DNA from: WLMZ01 sp963732585
Lineage (GTDB): Bacteria > Actinomycetota > Acidimicrobiia > Acidimicrobiales > Ilumatobacteraceae
Assembly: GCA_963732585.1 (NCBI GenBank)
Contig: CAVSZY010000005.1
Span: forward strand, 496,001 to 560,000
Direction: 5' to 3'
DNA: 64,000 bases
This document shows positions 16,250 through 24,830 of the stretch, piece after piece; positions within the stretch are counted from its first letter, which is position 1; each line of letters opens with the position of its first letter. Both the position numbers and the translations under genes were made by a program. The notes beneath the pieces are model-generated. The model worked only from the letters and a program-made list of their open reading frames with translations. It ran no database searches and was not told the DNA's origin.

Positions 16250-17701
16250 GTGATCGACGACCCGGACCGCTGTTATCTCGCCGCTGCCAGCCGCGATGCG
16301 CGCTTCGACGGCATGTTCATCACCGCCGTGCACACCACCGGGATCTACTGCCGGCCGTCGTGCCCGGCGATGACTCCTAAGCGTGAGAACGTCACCTTCT
16401 TCGCCACGGCTGCTGCCGCCCAGCGGCATGGGTTTCGGGCCTGCAAACGCTGTCGGCCCGACGCTTCGCCCGGCTCGCCGGAGTGGAATGTGCGCGCCGA
16501 CTCGGTTGCCCGAGCGGTGCGCTTGATTGCCGACGGCACTATCGATCGCGAAGGCGTCGGCGGACTCGCGTCTCGCCTCGGCTACAGCGAACGGCAACTG
16601 AACCGTCTGGTCACCGACGAACTTGGCGTCGGCCCGCTGGCCTTGGCTCGCTCGCAACGGTGCCAAACGGCGCGTGTGCTCATCGAGACCACGGCGATGC
16701 CGTTCACCGACATTGCCTTCGCCGCTGGTTTCGCCAGCATCCGCCAGTTCAACGACACCATCCGTGAAGTGTTTGCGATGACACCGACCGAAATGCGTGC
16801 CAAGCCTGGCCGTCGAGCCCAACCCAACGCCGGGCAGGTCTCGCTACGCCTCGCCTACCGTCAGCCCCTGTGCGCCGAGGGAATCTTCGGCTTTCTGGCG
16901 CGGCGCGCAGTGCCCGGGGTAGAGGCCTGGGATGGGGTCACCTATTCGCGCTCGCTGTCGTTGGCGCACGGTGCCGGCGTGGTTGCACTGCGGGCACTGC
17001 CCGGGGATAACGCCGTGCACTGCGACCTGTGGCTCGACGACTGGCGCGATCTGCAATCGGCTGTGCAGCGGTGCCGCCGCTTGCTGGATCTCGACGCAGA
17101 TCCCGAGGCGATCGAAGCGGTGCTCGGCGCTGATGAAGCCTTGGCTGTGTTGGTTCGCAAACGCCCAGGTCTGCGCTCGCCGGGACACGTCGATGGTAAC
17201 GAACTGGCGGTGCGGGCCGTGCTCGGCCAACAGATCACGGTCGAGGCGGCACGCACGTTGGCCCACCGCCTGACCCTCGAACTCGGCCAGCCGCTGGCGA
17301 CGCCGGTAGGCGCGATCACCCATTGTTTCCCGACCGCGTCGGCGATCGCGGCGATCGATCCCGACCACTTGAAGATGCCCAACGGTCGCAAGCAGGCGTT
17401 GATCGGGATGTGTCAGGCGCTCGCTGACGGGGCGGTGTCCCTCGATGTCGGCGCCGACCGGGAACGGATCCGCAGCCAACTGTTGGCCCTGAAAGGGCTG
17501 GGTCCGTGGACCGTTTCCTACATTTCGGCTCGGGCGCTCGGCGACCCGGACGTGTTCCTGCCGACCGACGTCGGCGTGCGCCATGCCTTGATCGCTCTCG
17601 GTCTCGACGCCTCACCCGAGGCTGCTGAACGACGCGCCGCTCGGTGGGCGCCGTGGCGAACCTACGCCTTGCACTTGTTATGGGATTCTCTTGGAGGATG
17701 A
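16250..17701 (+). CDS. Ada-AraC-AlkA DNA repair fusion
   Basis: A 483-residue alkylation-repair protein. Residues about 1-75 are the Ada N-terminal zinc domain with its cysteines in TTGIYCRPSCPA and RACKRCRPD; the first can accept methyl from DNA phosphotriesters. Residues about 80-185 are an AraC-type helix-turn-helix. Residues about 200-480 are AlkA-like 3-methyladenine DNA glycosylase with a helix-hairpin-helix (LKGLGPWTVSYI) and the catalytic Asp in LPTDVGVRHAL. The GTG at 16250 follows TAGGA and gives the normal Ada N-terminus; an in-frame GTG at 16217 is less likely. Its stop overlaps the start region of ogt, so glycosylase and methyltransferase form one operon, probably induced by the methylated Ada domain. 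Confidence 0.9.
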   Translation: MIDDPDRCYLAAASRDARFDGMFITAVHTTGIYCRPSCPAMTPKRENVTFFATAAAAQRHGFRACKRCRPDASPGSPEWNVRADSVARAVRLIADGTIDREGVGGLASRLGYSERQLNRLVTDELGVGPLALARSQRCQTARVLIETTAMPFTDIAFAAGFASIRQFNDTIREVFAMTPTEMRAKPGRRAQPNAGQVSLRLAYRQPLCAEGIFGFLARRAVPGVEAWDGVTYSRSLSLAHGAGVVALRALPGDNAVHCDLWLDDWRDLQSAVQRCRRLLDLDADPEAIEAVLGADEALAVLVRKRPGLRSPGHVDGNELAVRAVLGQQITVEAARTLAHRLTLELGQPLATPVGAITHCFPTASAIAAIDPDHLKMPNGRKQALIGMCQALADGAVSLDVGADRERIRSQLLALKGLGPWTVSYISARALGDPDVFLPTDVGVRHALIALGLDASPEAAERRAARWAPWRTYALHLLWDSLGG

Positions 17702-17703
17702 CG

Positions 17704-18225
17704 ATGATGTACCAGAAAACAATCGATAGCCCCGTCGAGTCGCTGACCATCGTGGCCAGCGAAGATGGACTGCGCGCCATTCATTGGCGACACGAAGATG
17801 TGCGCAAGTTCGGTGTGATCGACGCCGTCGACGGCGACGACCCGCGCGGCGTACTCGCTGAAACAGTGCGCCAGCTCGTCCAGTACTTTGTGGGTGAACG
17901 GACGGGCTTCGACATCCCGCTCGACCCGGTGGGCACCGATTTCCAGCGTCAGGTCTGGAAGGTGCTCAGTGAGATTCCGTATGGGGAGACGATCACCTAC
18001 GGTGAGCAGGCCAATCGGCTCGGCGATCCGAACAAGGCCCGCGCCGTCGGTGCCGCCAACGGCCGCAACCCGATCCCGATCATCGTGCCCTGCCACCGCG
18101 TGGTCGGCGCCAATGGGTCGTTGACCGGCTTCGCCGGAGGCATCGAGCACAAGGCCTGGCTTCTCAACCACGAGCGCTTCGGCCCTGGGGCTGCGACACC
18201 GACCGCCGGGCTCGAATTACTCTAA
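17704..18225 (+). CDS. ogt: Methylated-DNA-cysteine S-methyltransferase
   Basis: A 173-residue O6-methylguanine-DNA methyltransferase. The active-site PCHRV is in IIVPCHRVVGANGSL, with a DNA-binding helix before it (PYGETITYGEQANRLG). It removes methyl groups from O6-methylguanine in a suicide reaction. The GGAGG at 17693-17697 best fits the ATG at 17704; ATGs at 17698 (overlapping the upstream TGA) and 17707 are also possible. The C-terminal coding sequence AWLLNHERFGP recurs in altered form downstream at 19739-19785, and part of the tail recurs at 20359-20406, indicating insertions at this 3' end. Confidence 0.92.
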   Translation: MMYQKTIDSPVESLTIVASEDGLRAIHWRHEDVRKFGVIDAVDGDDPRGVLAETVRQLVQYFVGERTGFDIPLDPVGTDFQRQVWKVLSEIPYGETITYGEQANRLGDPNKARAVGAANGRNPIPIIVPCHRVVGANGSLTGFAGGIEHKAWLLNHERFGPGAATPTAGLELL

Positions 18226-18239
18226 ACTATTTATAGTAG
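18152..18239 (+). repeat. Repeat copy A: 3' end and trailer of ogt
   Basis: This is the in-place 3' end of ogt plus 14 bases beyond its stop. Two blocks recur downstream: bases 18152-18186 (copy B) and 18213-18239 (copy C). It is taken as the left edge of an inserted segment that ends near 20406. Confidence 0.6.
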
Positions 18240-18309
18240 TTAACAGTAGACGTGCCGCGAGGCCTCGTCTACGGTTCTACTATTAAATTTTTACAGTAGA
18301 TTAGAGTAG
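18226..18309 (+). promoter_or_regulatory. AT-rich leader with nested inverted repeats
   Basis: The spacer between ogt and the AlbA_2 gene is far richer in A+T than its surroundings. An inner inverted repeat GTAGACG (18246-18252) / CGTCTAC (18266-18272) is nested in an outer one, TAGTAG (18234-18239) / CTACTA (18277-18282). The TAGAGTAG / CAGTAG motif recurs just before the start codon. It could be an operator bound by the downstream regulator-like protein or an RNA hairpin; no canonical promoter hexamers stand out. Confidence 0.45.
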
Positions 18310-19725
18310 ATGATGTCAGTTGCGGATGTTGAACTCACGCTCCAACTGCCAATGAGCGAACGCGGTCAGGCCCTGCTGGCGATCGCGGAAAGTCAGTGGT
18401 TCGATCGTAAGAGCGCGCGCGTGGTGCCTCGCGATCTTGCGGATTCGCTGATTGCCATGGCGAACGCCGACGGTGGAATCATCGTCATCGGGCTCTGGGA
18501 CGGCCGAATCGAAGGCATCAGCCGCGACCGCTCTCACCAGATTTCGGCATGGCAACAGACGGCGTTCGATTTCACCACGCCAGTAGTGCCGTGCCGAACC
18601 CGACTCGTTGATTGTGCCGATTCGACCGGTGTCGTCAGACAACTTGTCGTCTTCGATGTCGAGTCCAGCCAATTTGTGCACAGCAACCGAAAGGATGAGG
18701 TCTTCCTTCGGGTCGGCGACGAAAGCCGGAGATTATCGTTCGTCCAACGGCAAGAGTTGTTGTACGACAAGCGTCAGTCAAGCTATGAAAGTACGGTCGT
18801 CCCCGAGGTTGAACTGTCGGATTTGAATCCTGATTTGCTGCGGGCGTACGCCATAGCCGTCGGTCACCCGGATCCGCTTCGCTTGTTGAACGCACGGGGA
18901 CTTACAACGAAGACTGGCGGGATCACGGTCGCCGCCACGTTGCTCTTTGCCGACTCACCCCAGCGCTGGTTCCCGCAGGCAAGCGTTCGCATCCTGCGTT
19001 ACCGAGGGGTCGAGCGCGGTACGGGAGCGCGCCAGCAGCTGATTCATGACCGCCGGATCGACGGTCCGCTGAGCGCACAAATTTCGACTGCACGTTCCGA
19101 GATCAGCGAGCTAGTGCCAGTCAGGCGAGCGCTTACAGGAAGTGGTCGATTCGATCAAGTAGGGATCATCCCTCCCGATGCGTGGCTCGAAGCGCTTGTC
19201 AACGCGGTGGTTCACCGGTCCTACAGCTCGAGCGGCGATCACATCCGAGTCGAGATATTTGACGATCGGATCGAGATCGAGAGCCCAGGCCGGTTCCCCG
19301 GGCTCGCCGACAGCGCCAACCCGTTGGCTGTCGTCAGATTCGCCAGAAACGCGCGAATAGCGCGGGCCTGCGCCGAGTTGTCCTTCGGGCAGGAACTTGG
19401 CGAAGGAATCCGGCGGATGGTCGACGAAATGCGAATCGCCGGCCTCGCCGAGCCTGAGTTTGTCGAAACCTCGGGGAGCGTTCGCGTCACCCTGTCCTCC
19501 CGCCAAGTCGACAGTGACCTCGAGGCGCGCTTGGCTCCCGCGACACGCGACATACTTCGGCTATTGCGCCAGAACGCAACGATGAGTACCGGAGATCTGG
19601 TCGAAGTCACGGGGCGGTCCCGGCCGGGCGTGCTCAAGCAGTTGAATGCGTTGCGCGACGCAGGCTTGATTCGCCGCGTTGGCCAAAGCGCCAAGGATCC
19701 TCACGCACAGTGGGTCCTCGTGTAA
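18310..19725 (+). CDS. AlbA_2 (Schlafen-like) ATP-binding regulator
   Basis: A 471-residue protein of the COG2865 type. The N-terminal AlbA_2/Schlafen domain (about 20-130) has the conserved E/D-x-K region (WFDRKSARV) and MANADGGIIVIGL. A middle GHKL-like ATP-binding region (about 260-390) has EALVNAVVHRSYS and FGQELGEGIRRM. The C-terminus (about 405-470) is a winged helix (TRDILRLLRQNATMSTGDLV). Such proteins are called transcriptional regulators or RecG-related proteins and are common in accessory and defence-linked regions; the molecular activity is unknown. It lies between two copies of the ogt 3' end, so it is probably cargo of an inserted element. Two adjacent ATGs (18310, 18313) are possible. 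Confidence 0.85.
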   Translation: MMSVADVELTLQLPMSERGQALLAIAESQWFDRKSARVVPRDLADSLIAMANADGGIIVIGLWDGRIEGISRDRSHQISAWQQTAFDFTTPVVPCRTRLVDCADSTGVVRQLVVFDVESSQFVHSNRKDEVFLRVGDESRRLSFVQRQELLYDKRQSSYESTVVPEVELSDLNPDLLRAYAIAVGHPDPLRLLNARGLTTKTGGITVAATLLFADSPQRWFPQASVRILRYRGVERGTGARQQLIHDRRIDGPLSAQISTARSEISELVPVRRALTGSGRFDQVGIIPPDAWLEALVNAVVHRSYSSSGDHIRVEIFDDRIEIESPGRFPGLADSANPLAVVRFARNARIARACAELSFGQELGEGIRRMVDEMRIAGLAEPEFVETSGSVRVTLSSRQVDSDLEARLAPATRDILRLLRQNATMSTGDLVEVTGRSRPGVLKQLNALRDAGLIRRVGQSAKDPHAQWVLV

Positions 19726-19738
19726 CGATTTCGAGGTT

Positions 19739-19785
19739 AGGCCTGGCTGTTGAATCTCGAGCGCTTCGGCCCTACGTTGGGCTAG
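19739..19785 (+). repeat. Repeat copy B: diverged ogt C-terminus
   Basis: Bases 19739-19773 match the ogt 3' end at 18152-18186 in about 29 of 35 positions. Read in the ogt frame it encodes AWLLNLERFGPTLG then a stop at 19783-19785. Three codons differ synonymously from copy A and one changes His to Leu, so it derives from a diverged ogt rather than a fresh duplication. The matching frame is closed immediately upstream, so only the tail is present. Confidence 0.65.
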
Positions 19786-19834
19786 CTGCAAAAGCTATCG
19801 GGTGGCGCGAGCACATCACGCTAGCATTTACTTC

Positions 19835-20044
19835 ATGACGACTACCCGAACCACTTTCACGTTAGAAGCGGCTCTGGCGACACACGCCCGTCAACTCGGT
19901 GTGAACGTCTCGGCCGCAGCGCGAGAAGGCGTTGTCGCTGCGGTTCGGGCGGCGATGGCGGCCAATGACCGCGCCGCCTACGAGCAGCACCCAGAGCAAC
20001 CGGACTCGTTCTGGACTGGCATCGAGGCGTGGGGCGAGGAATGA
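19835..20044 (+). CDS. Antitoxin of a MazEF/PemIK-type module
   Basis: A 69-residue protein starting MTTTRTTFTLEAALATHA, with a short basic beta strand and helical segment as in ribbon-helix-helix antitoxins and an acidic C-terminal tail. Its TGA overlaps the ATG of the MazF-like gene (20041-20044), the usual antitoxin-first order. It would neutralise the toxin and probably repress their promoter. The family cannot be named more closely by eye. Confidence 0.75.
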   Translation: MTTTRTTFTLEAALATHARQLGVNVSAAAREGVVAAVRAAMAANDRAAYEQHPEQPDSFWTGIEAWGEE

Positions 20045-20349
20045 ACCGTGGTGACGTGTGGCTGGCCGAAGCGGGCGGAAAGCGACGACCCGTTCTCGTC
20101 TTGACGCGCACAGAAGCGATCGACGTCAGAGCGCTTGTGACCGTTGCGGAGATCACATCCTCCGTTCGAGGACTGTACGCCGAGGTCGAGTTCGACGCTG
20201 GTTCCGTCGGCCTGCAACGTGAGTCAGTGATCAACTGCGATGGGTTGCATACGGTTCCCAAGGCTGCCCTGACCAAGCACGTAGGCGTGGTTGCTGACGA
20301 GGTGATGGCTGCCGTGTGCGCCGCCACGAGTTACGCGCTGGGATGTTGA
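20041..20349 (+). CDS. MazF/PemK-type mRNA interferase toxin
   Basis: A 102-residue toxin with the MazF signature at the N-terminus (MNRGDVWLAEAGGKRRPVLV) and the later conserved strand ESVINCDGLHTVPKAAL. The fold cuts mRNA or tRNA at short sequences. Overlap with the antitoxin by four bases indicates coupled translation. The pair lies between repeat copies B and C of the ogt 3' end and may stabilise the inserted segment. Confidence 0.88.
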   Translation: MNRGDVWLAEAGGKRRPVLVLTRTEAIDVRALVTVAEITSSVRGLYAEVEFDAGSVGLQRESVINCDGLHTVPKAALTKHVGVVADEVMAAVCAATSYALGC

Positions 20350-20358
20350 CGCAGTGAC

Positions 20359-20406
20359 CGCTTCGGACTGGCCGAGTGCGAATTGCCCTAGATTATTTTA
20401 GAGTAG
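20359..20406 (+). repeat. Repeat copy C: ogt tail and trailer
   Basis: CGCTTCGG at 20359-20366 and the block 20379-20406 match the ogt end and its trailer (18213-18239) in about 22 of 28 positions, including the aligned stop codon (TAG versus TAA). In the ogt frame it reads DRFGLAECELP-stop. It is a good candidate for the right-hand edge of the insertion or the original end of ogt. Confidence 0.5.
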
Positions 20407-20417
20407 ATCTTGTGACT

Positions 20418-21023
20418 CTAGGCCCGGTTGCGGGCCCGAGCTTGCTGCTCGCGGCGCAGCTTGGCGGCGGCCTGCTCGGCAGCTTTGCGTGCCTTGCGAG
20501 CCTCCTTCACCGAGGCATCGGCAGTCGGCGCCTCCAGTAGCGGCGCCAATGGCTTCATCTCCACCGCTGGCAACTGCACGACCTCGTCGGTCTTCAACAA
20601 CTTGATGATCGTCGCCGACGCCGGCGCCTCGCCGACCACAACGGAGGCGAACATCATCCGCACGGCACCGACCGAGTAGTTCTCGATCAACCCGGGAATC
20701 ACTTCCTGGAGGTTCTCCTCGGACGGCATGTCGGCGTTCTTGCCCAGCTTCTCGACAGTTTCGGCCAGACATGCGTCGGTCAAAACTACGCCGAGGCGCT
20801 GCAGATCGCCGTTGACGCGACCCTTGCGGGCGGCCTCACGGATCGCCTCGATCAAGCCTTCACCGGCGACGGCATCGTCGTGCACGTGGGAGATCTTGCG
20901 GATCGCCGAGACGTGATCTTCGGGTAGGCCAGCGATCAACGCCGCCATCTCCTCGTCTGTCGTCGCCGTTACGGCACGGTCGAGTAGGGCGAGGGCGGCG
21001 ATGTGGGCCTTGGTGCTATTCAC
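20418..21023 (-). CDS. Conserved-looking hypothetical protein
   Basis: A protein of about 201 residues that I do not recognise. It is mostly helical and soluble with no signal peptide or membrane segment. The C-terminal 30 residues are a Lys/Arg/Ala-rich helix (KEARKARKAAEQAAAKLRR) that could bind nucleic acid or form a coiled coil. A GTG at 21023 is the preferred start; an in-frame GTG at 21047 exists. An inverted repeat GGCCCG/CGGGCC at 20421-20436 sits at its 3' end. It borders the ogt-linked insertion on one side and the ilv leader on the other. Confidence 0.6.
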   Translation of the reverse strand: MNSTKAHIAALALLDRAVTATTDEEMAALIAGLPEDHVSAIRKISHVHDDAVAGEGLIEAIREAARKGRVNGDLQRLGVVLTDACLAETVEKLGKNADMPSEENLQEVIPGLIENYSVGAVRMMFASVVVGEAPASATIIKLLKTDEVVQLPAVEMKPLAPLLEAPTADASVKEARKARKAAEQAAAKLRREQQARARNRA

Positions 21024-21111
21024 GGCCCACAGGTTACGACCGCACACGCCGTGGACCCACCCGCGTCAACACTCTTTGTCGTCTGTGGCGTTGAAGCACC
21101 ACAAACCGTGG

Positions 21112-21140
21112 TTGCATTCAAGAAATGGTCGTGGCACACT
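21112..21140 (+). promoter_or_regulatory. Probable ilv operon promoter
   Basis: TTGCAT (21112-21117) and CACACT (21135-21140) are 17 bases apart. The expected transcription start, 6-8 bases further on, falls at or beside the GTG of the leader peptide at 21148. This is a consensus match only. Confidence 0.45.
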
Positions 21141-21147
21141 GGTTGAC

Positions 21148-21195
21148 GTGTTCTGCGCTGTCCCAGCCCTCAGCATTCTCGTAGTAATCACCTAG
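21148..21195 (+). CDS. ilv attenuator leader peptide
   Basis: A 15-codon open frame, GTG start and TAG stop, encoding VFCAVPALSILVVIT. The end is packed with the regulatory residues Leu, Ile, Leu, Val, Val, Ile and Thr. It is followed at once by two hairpins, as in actinobacterial ilvB leaders controlled by ribosome stalling when branched-chain aminoacyl-tRNA is scarce. No ribosome site is clear and the likely transcript start is at the GTG, so translation may be leaderless. Confidence 0.8.
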   Translation: MFCAVPALSILVVIT

Positions 21196-21258
21196 GCACA
21201 GCGGCCTCTCGCCGTCTGTGCCTTTCGACCTCCCACCAGGGAGGTCTTGTGCTTTTTC
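21195..21258 (+). terminator. ilv leader pause hairpin and attenuator terminator
   Basis: The first hairpin pairs GGCACAG (21195-21201) with CTGTGCC (21216-21222), extended by CGGC/GCCG. The second pairs GACCTCCC (21227-21234) with GGGAGGTC (21239-21246) around a four-base loop and is followed by TTGTGCTTTTT, an intrinsic terminator. Together with the leader peptide this is a classic attenuator, terminating ilvBNC transcription when the leader is translated without stalling. Confidence 0.78.
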
Positions 21259-21311
21259 GGCCACAGTTTCTCGTCCACCCTCCACCACACGCACGCACTT
21301 AGGAACCCACG

Positions 21312-23064
21312 ATGAAAATGACCGGGGCTCAAGCCCTCATCAAGGCCCTCGAAATGGAGCAAACCGAAGTGATCTTCGGCCTGCCGGGCGGCTGCATCCT
21401 GCCCGCCTACGATCCGCTGCTGGACAGCAGCATCCGCCACATCCTCGTGCGTCACGAGCAGGGCGCTGGCCACATGGCCGAGGGATACGCCCATGTCACC
21501 GGTCGCCCCGGCGTGGCCATGGTCACCAGCGGTCCGGCCGCCACCAACATGGTCACCCCACTGTGCGACGCCTATATGGACTCGATCCCGATGGTTTGCA
21601 TCACCGGTCAGGTGCCGACGACGGCGATCGGTACCGACGCCTTCCAGGAGTGCGACACCGTCGGCATCACCCGCAGCGTCACCAAGCACAACGAATTGGT
21701 GATGCGGCCCCAAGACGTGCCGATGGCCATCCGCCAAGCCTTCCTCGTGGCCACCACCGGCCGACCGGGCCCGACCTTGGTCGATATCCCCAAGGACGTG
21801 CTGGTCAATTCAGATGGACTGGTACTGGCCGACCGATGCTGAGGTGCTCGACAGCCTCCCCGGCTATCGACCGAACACCAAGGGCCACCCACGGATGATC
21901 AAGGAAGCGGCCAAGCTGATCCTCGAATCCGAGCGCCCGATCCTCTACATCGGCGGCGGCATCCTCAAGGCCCGCGCCGCCGAGGCGGTCAAGGAACTGG
22001 CCGAACTGACCCAGATCCACGTCGTCACCACCTTGATGGCCCGTGGCGCGTTCCCCGACAGCCATCCGTTGTGCCTGGGGATGCCGGGCATGCACGGCAA
22101 CGCCACAGCCACGACCGCAATGCAGCGCAGCGATCTGCTGATCAACCTCGGCGCTCGCTTCGACGACCGCATCACCGGCAAAGTCAGTGCCTTTGCCCCC
22201 GAGGCCAAGATCATCCACGTCGATATCGACCCGGCCGAGCAGGGCAAGGTCCGTCGCCCCGACGTGCCGATCGTCGGCGACTGTCGTCAGGTGATCGAGG
22301 AACTGATCAAGGCCATCCGCGATCTGCTCGCCGGTGGCACGACACAGGCCAACACCTCGGCGTGGAAGAGCCGGGTCAGCGGTTGGCGCGAGCAGTTCCC
22401 GTTGACCTACGAGATGAGCGAGCCGGGCGAGGCGTTGAAGCCGCAGTACTGCCTGGAGAATGCTGCGTGATAGCGCCCCGCAGGACACCATTCTGGTCAG
22501 CGGCGTTGGCCAACACCAGATGTGGTCGTCGCAGTATTGGCGCTTCGAGAAGCCGTACAGCTGGGTCAACTCCGGCGGCTTGGGCACGATGGGTTTCAGC
22601 GTGCCGGCGGCCATCGGTGCCAAGGTCGGACGTCCCGACGCCACGGTGTGGGCCATCGATGGCGACGGATGTTTCCAGATGACCGCCCAAGAGCTGGTTA
22701 CGGCATCGACCGAGCGCATACCGGTCAAGGTCGCGATCCTCAACAACAGCTACCTCGGCATGGTCCGTCAGTGGCAGGAAATGTTCTACGAGGAGCGGTA
22801 CAGCGAGGTTTATCTCTCGCCGGACACGCCCGACTTCGTCAAGTGGGCCGAGGCGATGGGTTGCGTCGGTATCCGCGTCGATTCACCGGAGGAAGTGCAG
22901 CCGGCGATCGACAAGGCCAATTCAGCATCGACGATCGCCCCGTCGTGGTCGATTTCCGTGTCGCCGCCTCGGAGAAGGTGTTCCCGATGGTCCCCGCCGG
23001 AGCGGGCAATGACGACTTGCTGCTGCCGGATACCCAAATGTCACGTCAGGAGTTCCTGCGATGA
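21312..23064 (+). CDS. ilvB: Acetolactate synthase large subunit (three frameshifts)
   Basis: The catalytic subunit of acetohydroxyacid synthase, which joins pyruvate with pyruvate or 2-oxobutyrate using thiamine diphosphate, FAD and Mg2+, the first common step to Val, Leu and Ile. Visible are the N-terminal ThDP segment (GLPGGCILPAYDPL, catalytic Glu in RHEQGAGHMAEGYA), the FAD domain and the C-terminal ThDP motif (AIDGDGCFQMTAQELVTA). The frame breaks near 21815 (one extra T), 22456 (one extra A) and 22928 (one base missing). Joined, the parts form an uninterrupted protein of normal size ending at 23064. Sequence error is the simplest explanation. The stop overlaps the ilvN ATG. Confidence 0.85.
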
Positions 23065-23607
23065 GCGTTGCCAACACAAACAACCTGCCACCGCACCACA
23101 TCCTCAGCGTGTTGGTGCAGAACCGCCCCGGCGTGCTCGCCCGTGTCGCCGGGCTTATTCGCCCGCCGTGGCTACAACATCTTCTCGCTGGCCGTCGCGC
23201 CGACAGAGGACGAGGCCTTCAGCCGCATCACCATGGTCGTCGACGTCGAGTCGGCCCCGGTCGAGCAGATCGTCAAACAACTGTTCAAGCTGATCGAAGT
23301 GGTCAAGATCAGCGAACTCGATCCACGACATTGCGTGGAGCGTGAGTTGATCTTGGCAACGGTGCGGGTGACCGCCGAAAACCGCGGTCAGGTGGTCGAA
23401 CTGACCAACATCTTCGAGGGCAAGATCCTGGCCGTTGGCGTCGAAGCGATCACCGTCAGCCTCGATGGAAATCCAGAAAAACTCGACGATTTTGAAGATC
23501 TTCTGCGAGGCTATGGCATCGTGGAATTGCAGCGCACCGGTCGTGTCGCGCTGCCCAAACTAGATCGCGAAGCGAGGCTTCGCGCTGTGAAAGGGAAAGC
23601 AGTCTGA
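23061..23607 (+). CDS. ilvN: Acetolactate synthase small subunit (one frameshift)
   Basis: The regulatory subunit that gives acetohydroxyacid synthase its full activity and valine feedback inhibition. It has an N-terminal ACT domain (HHILSVLVQNRPGVLARVAG, continuing GLFARRGYNIFSLAVAPTED in the next frame) and the C-terminal small-subunit domain. The frame changes near 23157 by one extra base in GGGCTTATTC. ATGA overlaps join it to ilvB upstream (23061-23064) and ilvC downstream (23607). About 180 residues when joined, normal for the family. Confidence 0.87.
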
Positions 23608-24638
23608 TGGCAGCCAAGGTGTTTTACGAGGCCGATGCCGATCTCATCGATTATTCGCAGCCGCAAGGTCGCGATCATCGGCTACGGGTCGCAGGGTCAT
23701 GCGCACGCACTCAACTTGAAGGAGTCCGGCGTGCCCGTCGTCGTCGGTCTTCGTGAAGGTTCCAAGTCCAAGGCCAAGGCCGAGGCTGCCGGGTTGACGG
23801 TGAAGACGGTTGGCGATGCGGCCAAGTGGGCCGACGTGATCATGATGACCATGCCCGACACGGAGCAGAAGGCCACGTACGAAGAGGACATCAAGAAGCA
23901 CCTGCGCAAGGGCAAGGCTTTGGCCTTCGCTCACGGTTTCAACATCCGTTTCAAGCGGATCAAGCCACCCAAGTCGGTCGACGTGATCATGATCGCGCCG
24001 AAGGGCCCGGGTCACCTGGTGCGTCGTACCTACACCGAGGGTGGCGGCGTGCCGGCGATCATCGCCGTCGATCAAGATGCTTCCGGTGGCGCCCACGCGT
24101 TGGCGCTTGTCGTATGCCGACGCCATCGGCGGCGCCCGCGCCGGGGTGATCGAGACCACCTTCACCGAAGAGACCGAGACCGACTTGTTCGGCGAGCAGG
24201 CCGTGCTCTGTGGCGGCGTCACGTCGCTGGTTCAGGCCGGGTTCGAGACACTGGTCGAGGCTGGCTATCAGCCGGAGATGGCCTACTTCGAGTGCTTGCA
24301 CGAGGTGAAGTTGATCGTCGACCTGATGTACGAAGAGGGCATTGCCGGCATGCGTTACAGCATCTCCGACACCGCCGAGTATGGCGACGTCACCCGTGGC
24401 CCACGCGTGGTCAACGCCAAGACCAAGCTGGAGATGAAGAAGATCCTCAAGGAGATCCAGACCGGCAAGTTCGCCAAGGAATGGATCGCCGAGAGCGAGA
24501 GCGGCCGTGTTCGTTTCAACGAGTTGCGCGCCGCCGGTGCCGAGCACCAGATCGAAACGGTCGGTGGCGAGTTGCGGGCGATGATGCCGTTCCTCGGCGC
24601 TGGCAAGCAGAAGGTTGTCCGACGTTTCCGGCGGCTGA
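23607..24638 (+). CDS. ilvC: Ketol-acid reductoisomerase (three frameshifts)
   Basis: Class I NADPH-dependent ketol-acid reductoisomerase, which isomerises and reduces acetohydroxy acids, the second common step of branched-chain synthesis. The Rossmann domain has KVAIIGYGSQGHAHALNLK; the knotted C-terminal domain has the metal and substrate residues in CLHEVKLIVDLMYEEG and SDTAEYGD. Frames change near 23643 (extra A), 24107 (extra T) and 24612 (extra G). The last correction brings the frame to a natural stop at 24636-24638 after KQKLSDVSGG; without it the frame would run on to 24871. The start ATG overlaps the ilvN stop. A hairpin terminator follows. Confidence 0.85.
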
Positions 24639-24674
24639 TCACAGCCGTTTTACAACTGATTGAACGCTGGTACA

Positions 24675-24701
24675 GGGTGGGCCGAGTTTCTCGGTCCACC
24701 C
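24675..24701 (+). terminator. ilvBNC transcription terminator hairpin
   Basis: GGGTGGGCCGA (24675-24685) pairs with TCGGTCCACCC (24691-24701) around a five-base loop, with one G-T pair. It lies 37 bases after the corrected ilvC stop. No T-tract follows, so termination may be only partial or of the tract-less kind seen in actinomycetes. From here to 24830 no gene is visible. Confidence 0.6.
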
Positions 24702-24830
24702 GTGCCGATTGTGCGTGGCATCCGGCGCGAAATCTCGCGCTCGTTGACGCTGGGCGTCAGCGAACGGACGATCATCAGCGCGAGGGCAGCCGGGAGAGCC
24801 TTCGGTGGTCACCCGTCACACCAGACATTC

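Noticed and set aside
18310..20349. A complete mobile element with its own integrase
   Set aside because: No recombinase or transposase is encoded between the repeats; the segment can only be non-autonomous or a remnant.
21312..24638. ilvBNC as true pseudogenes
   Set aside because: Every break is a single base, conserved motifs are intact on both sides and the joined proteins have normal length; consensus error is simpler. Kept as a finding to check.
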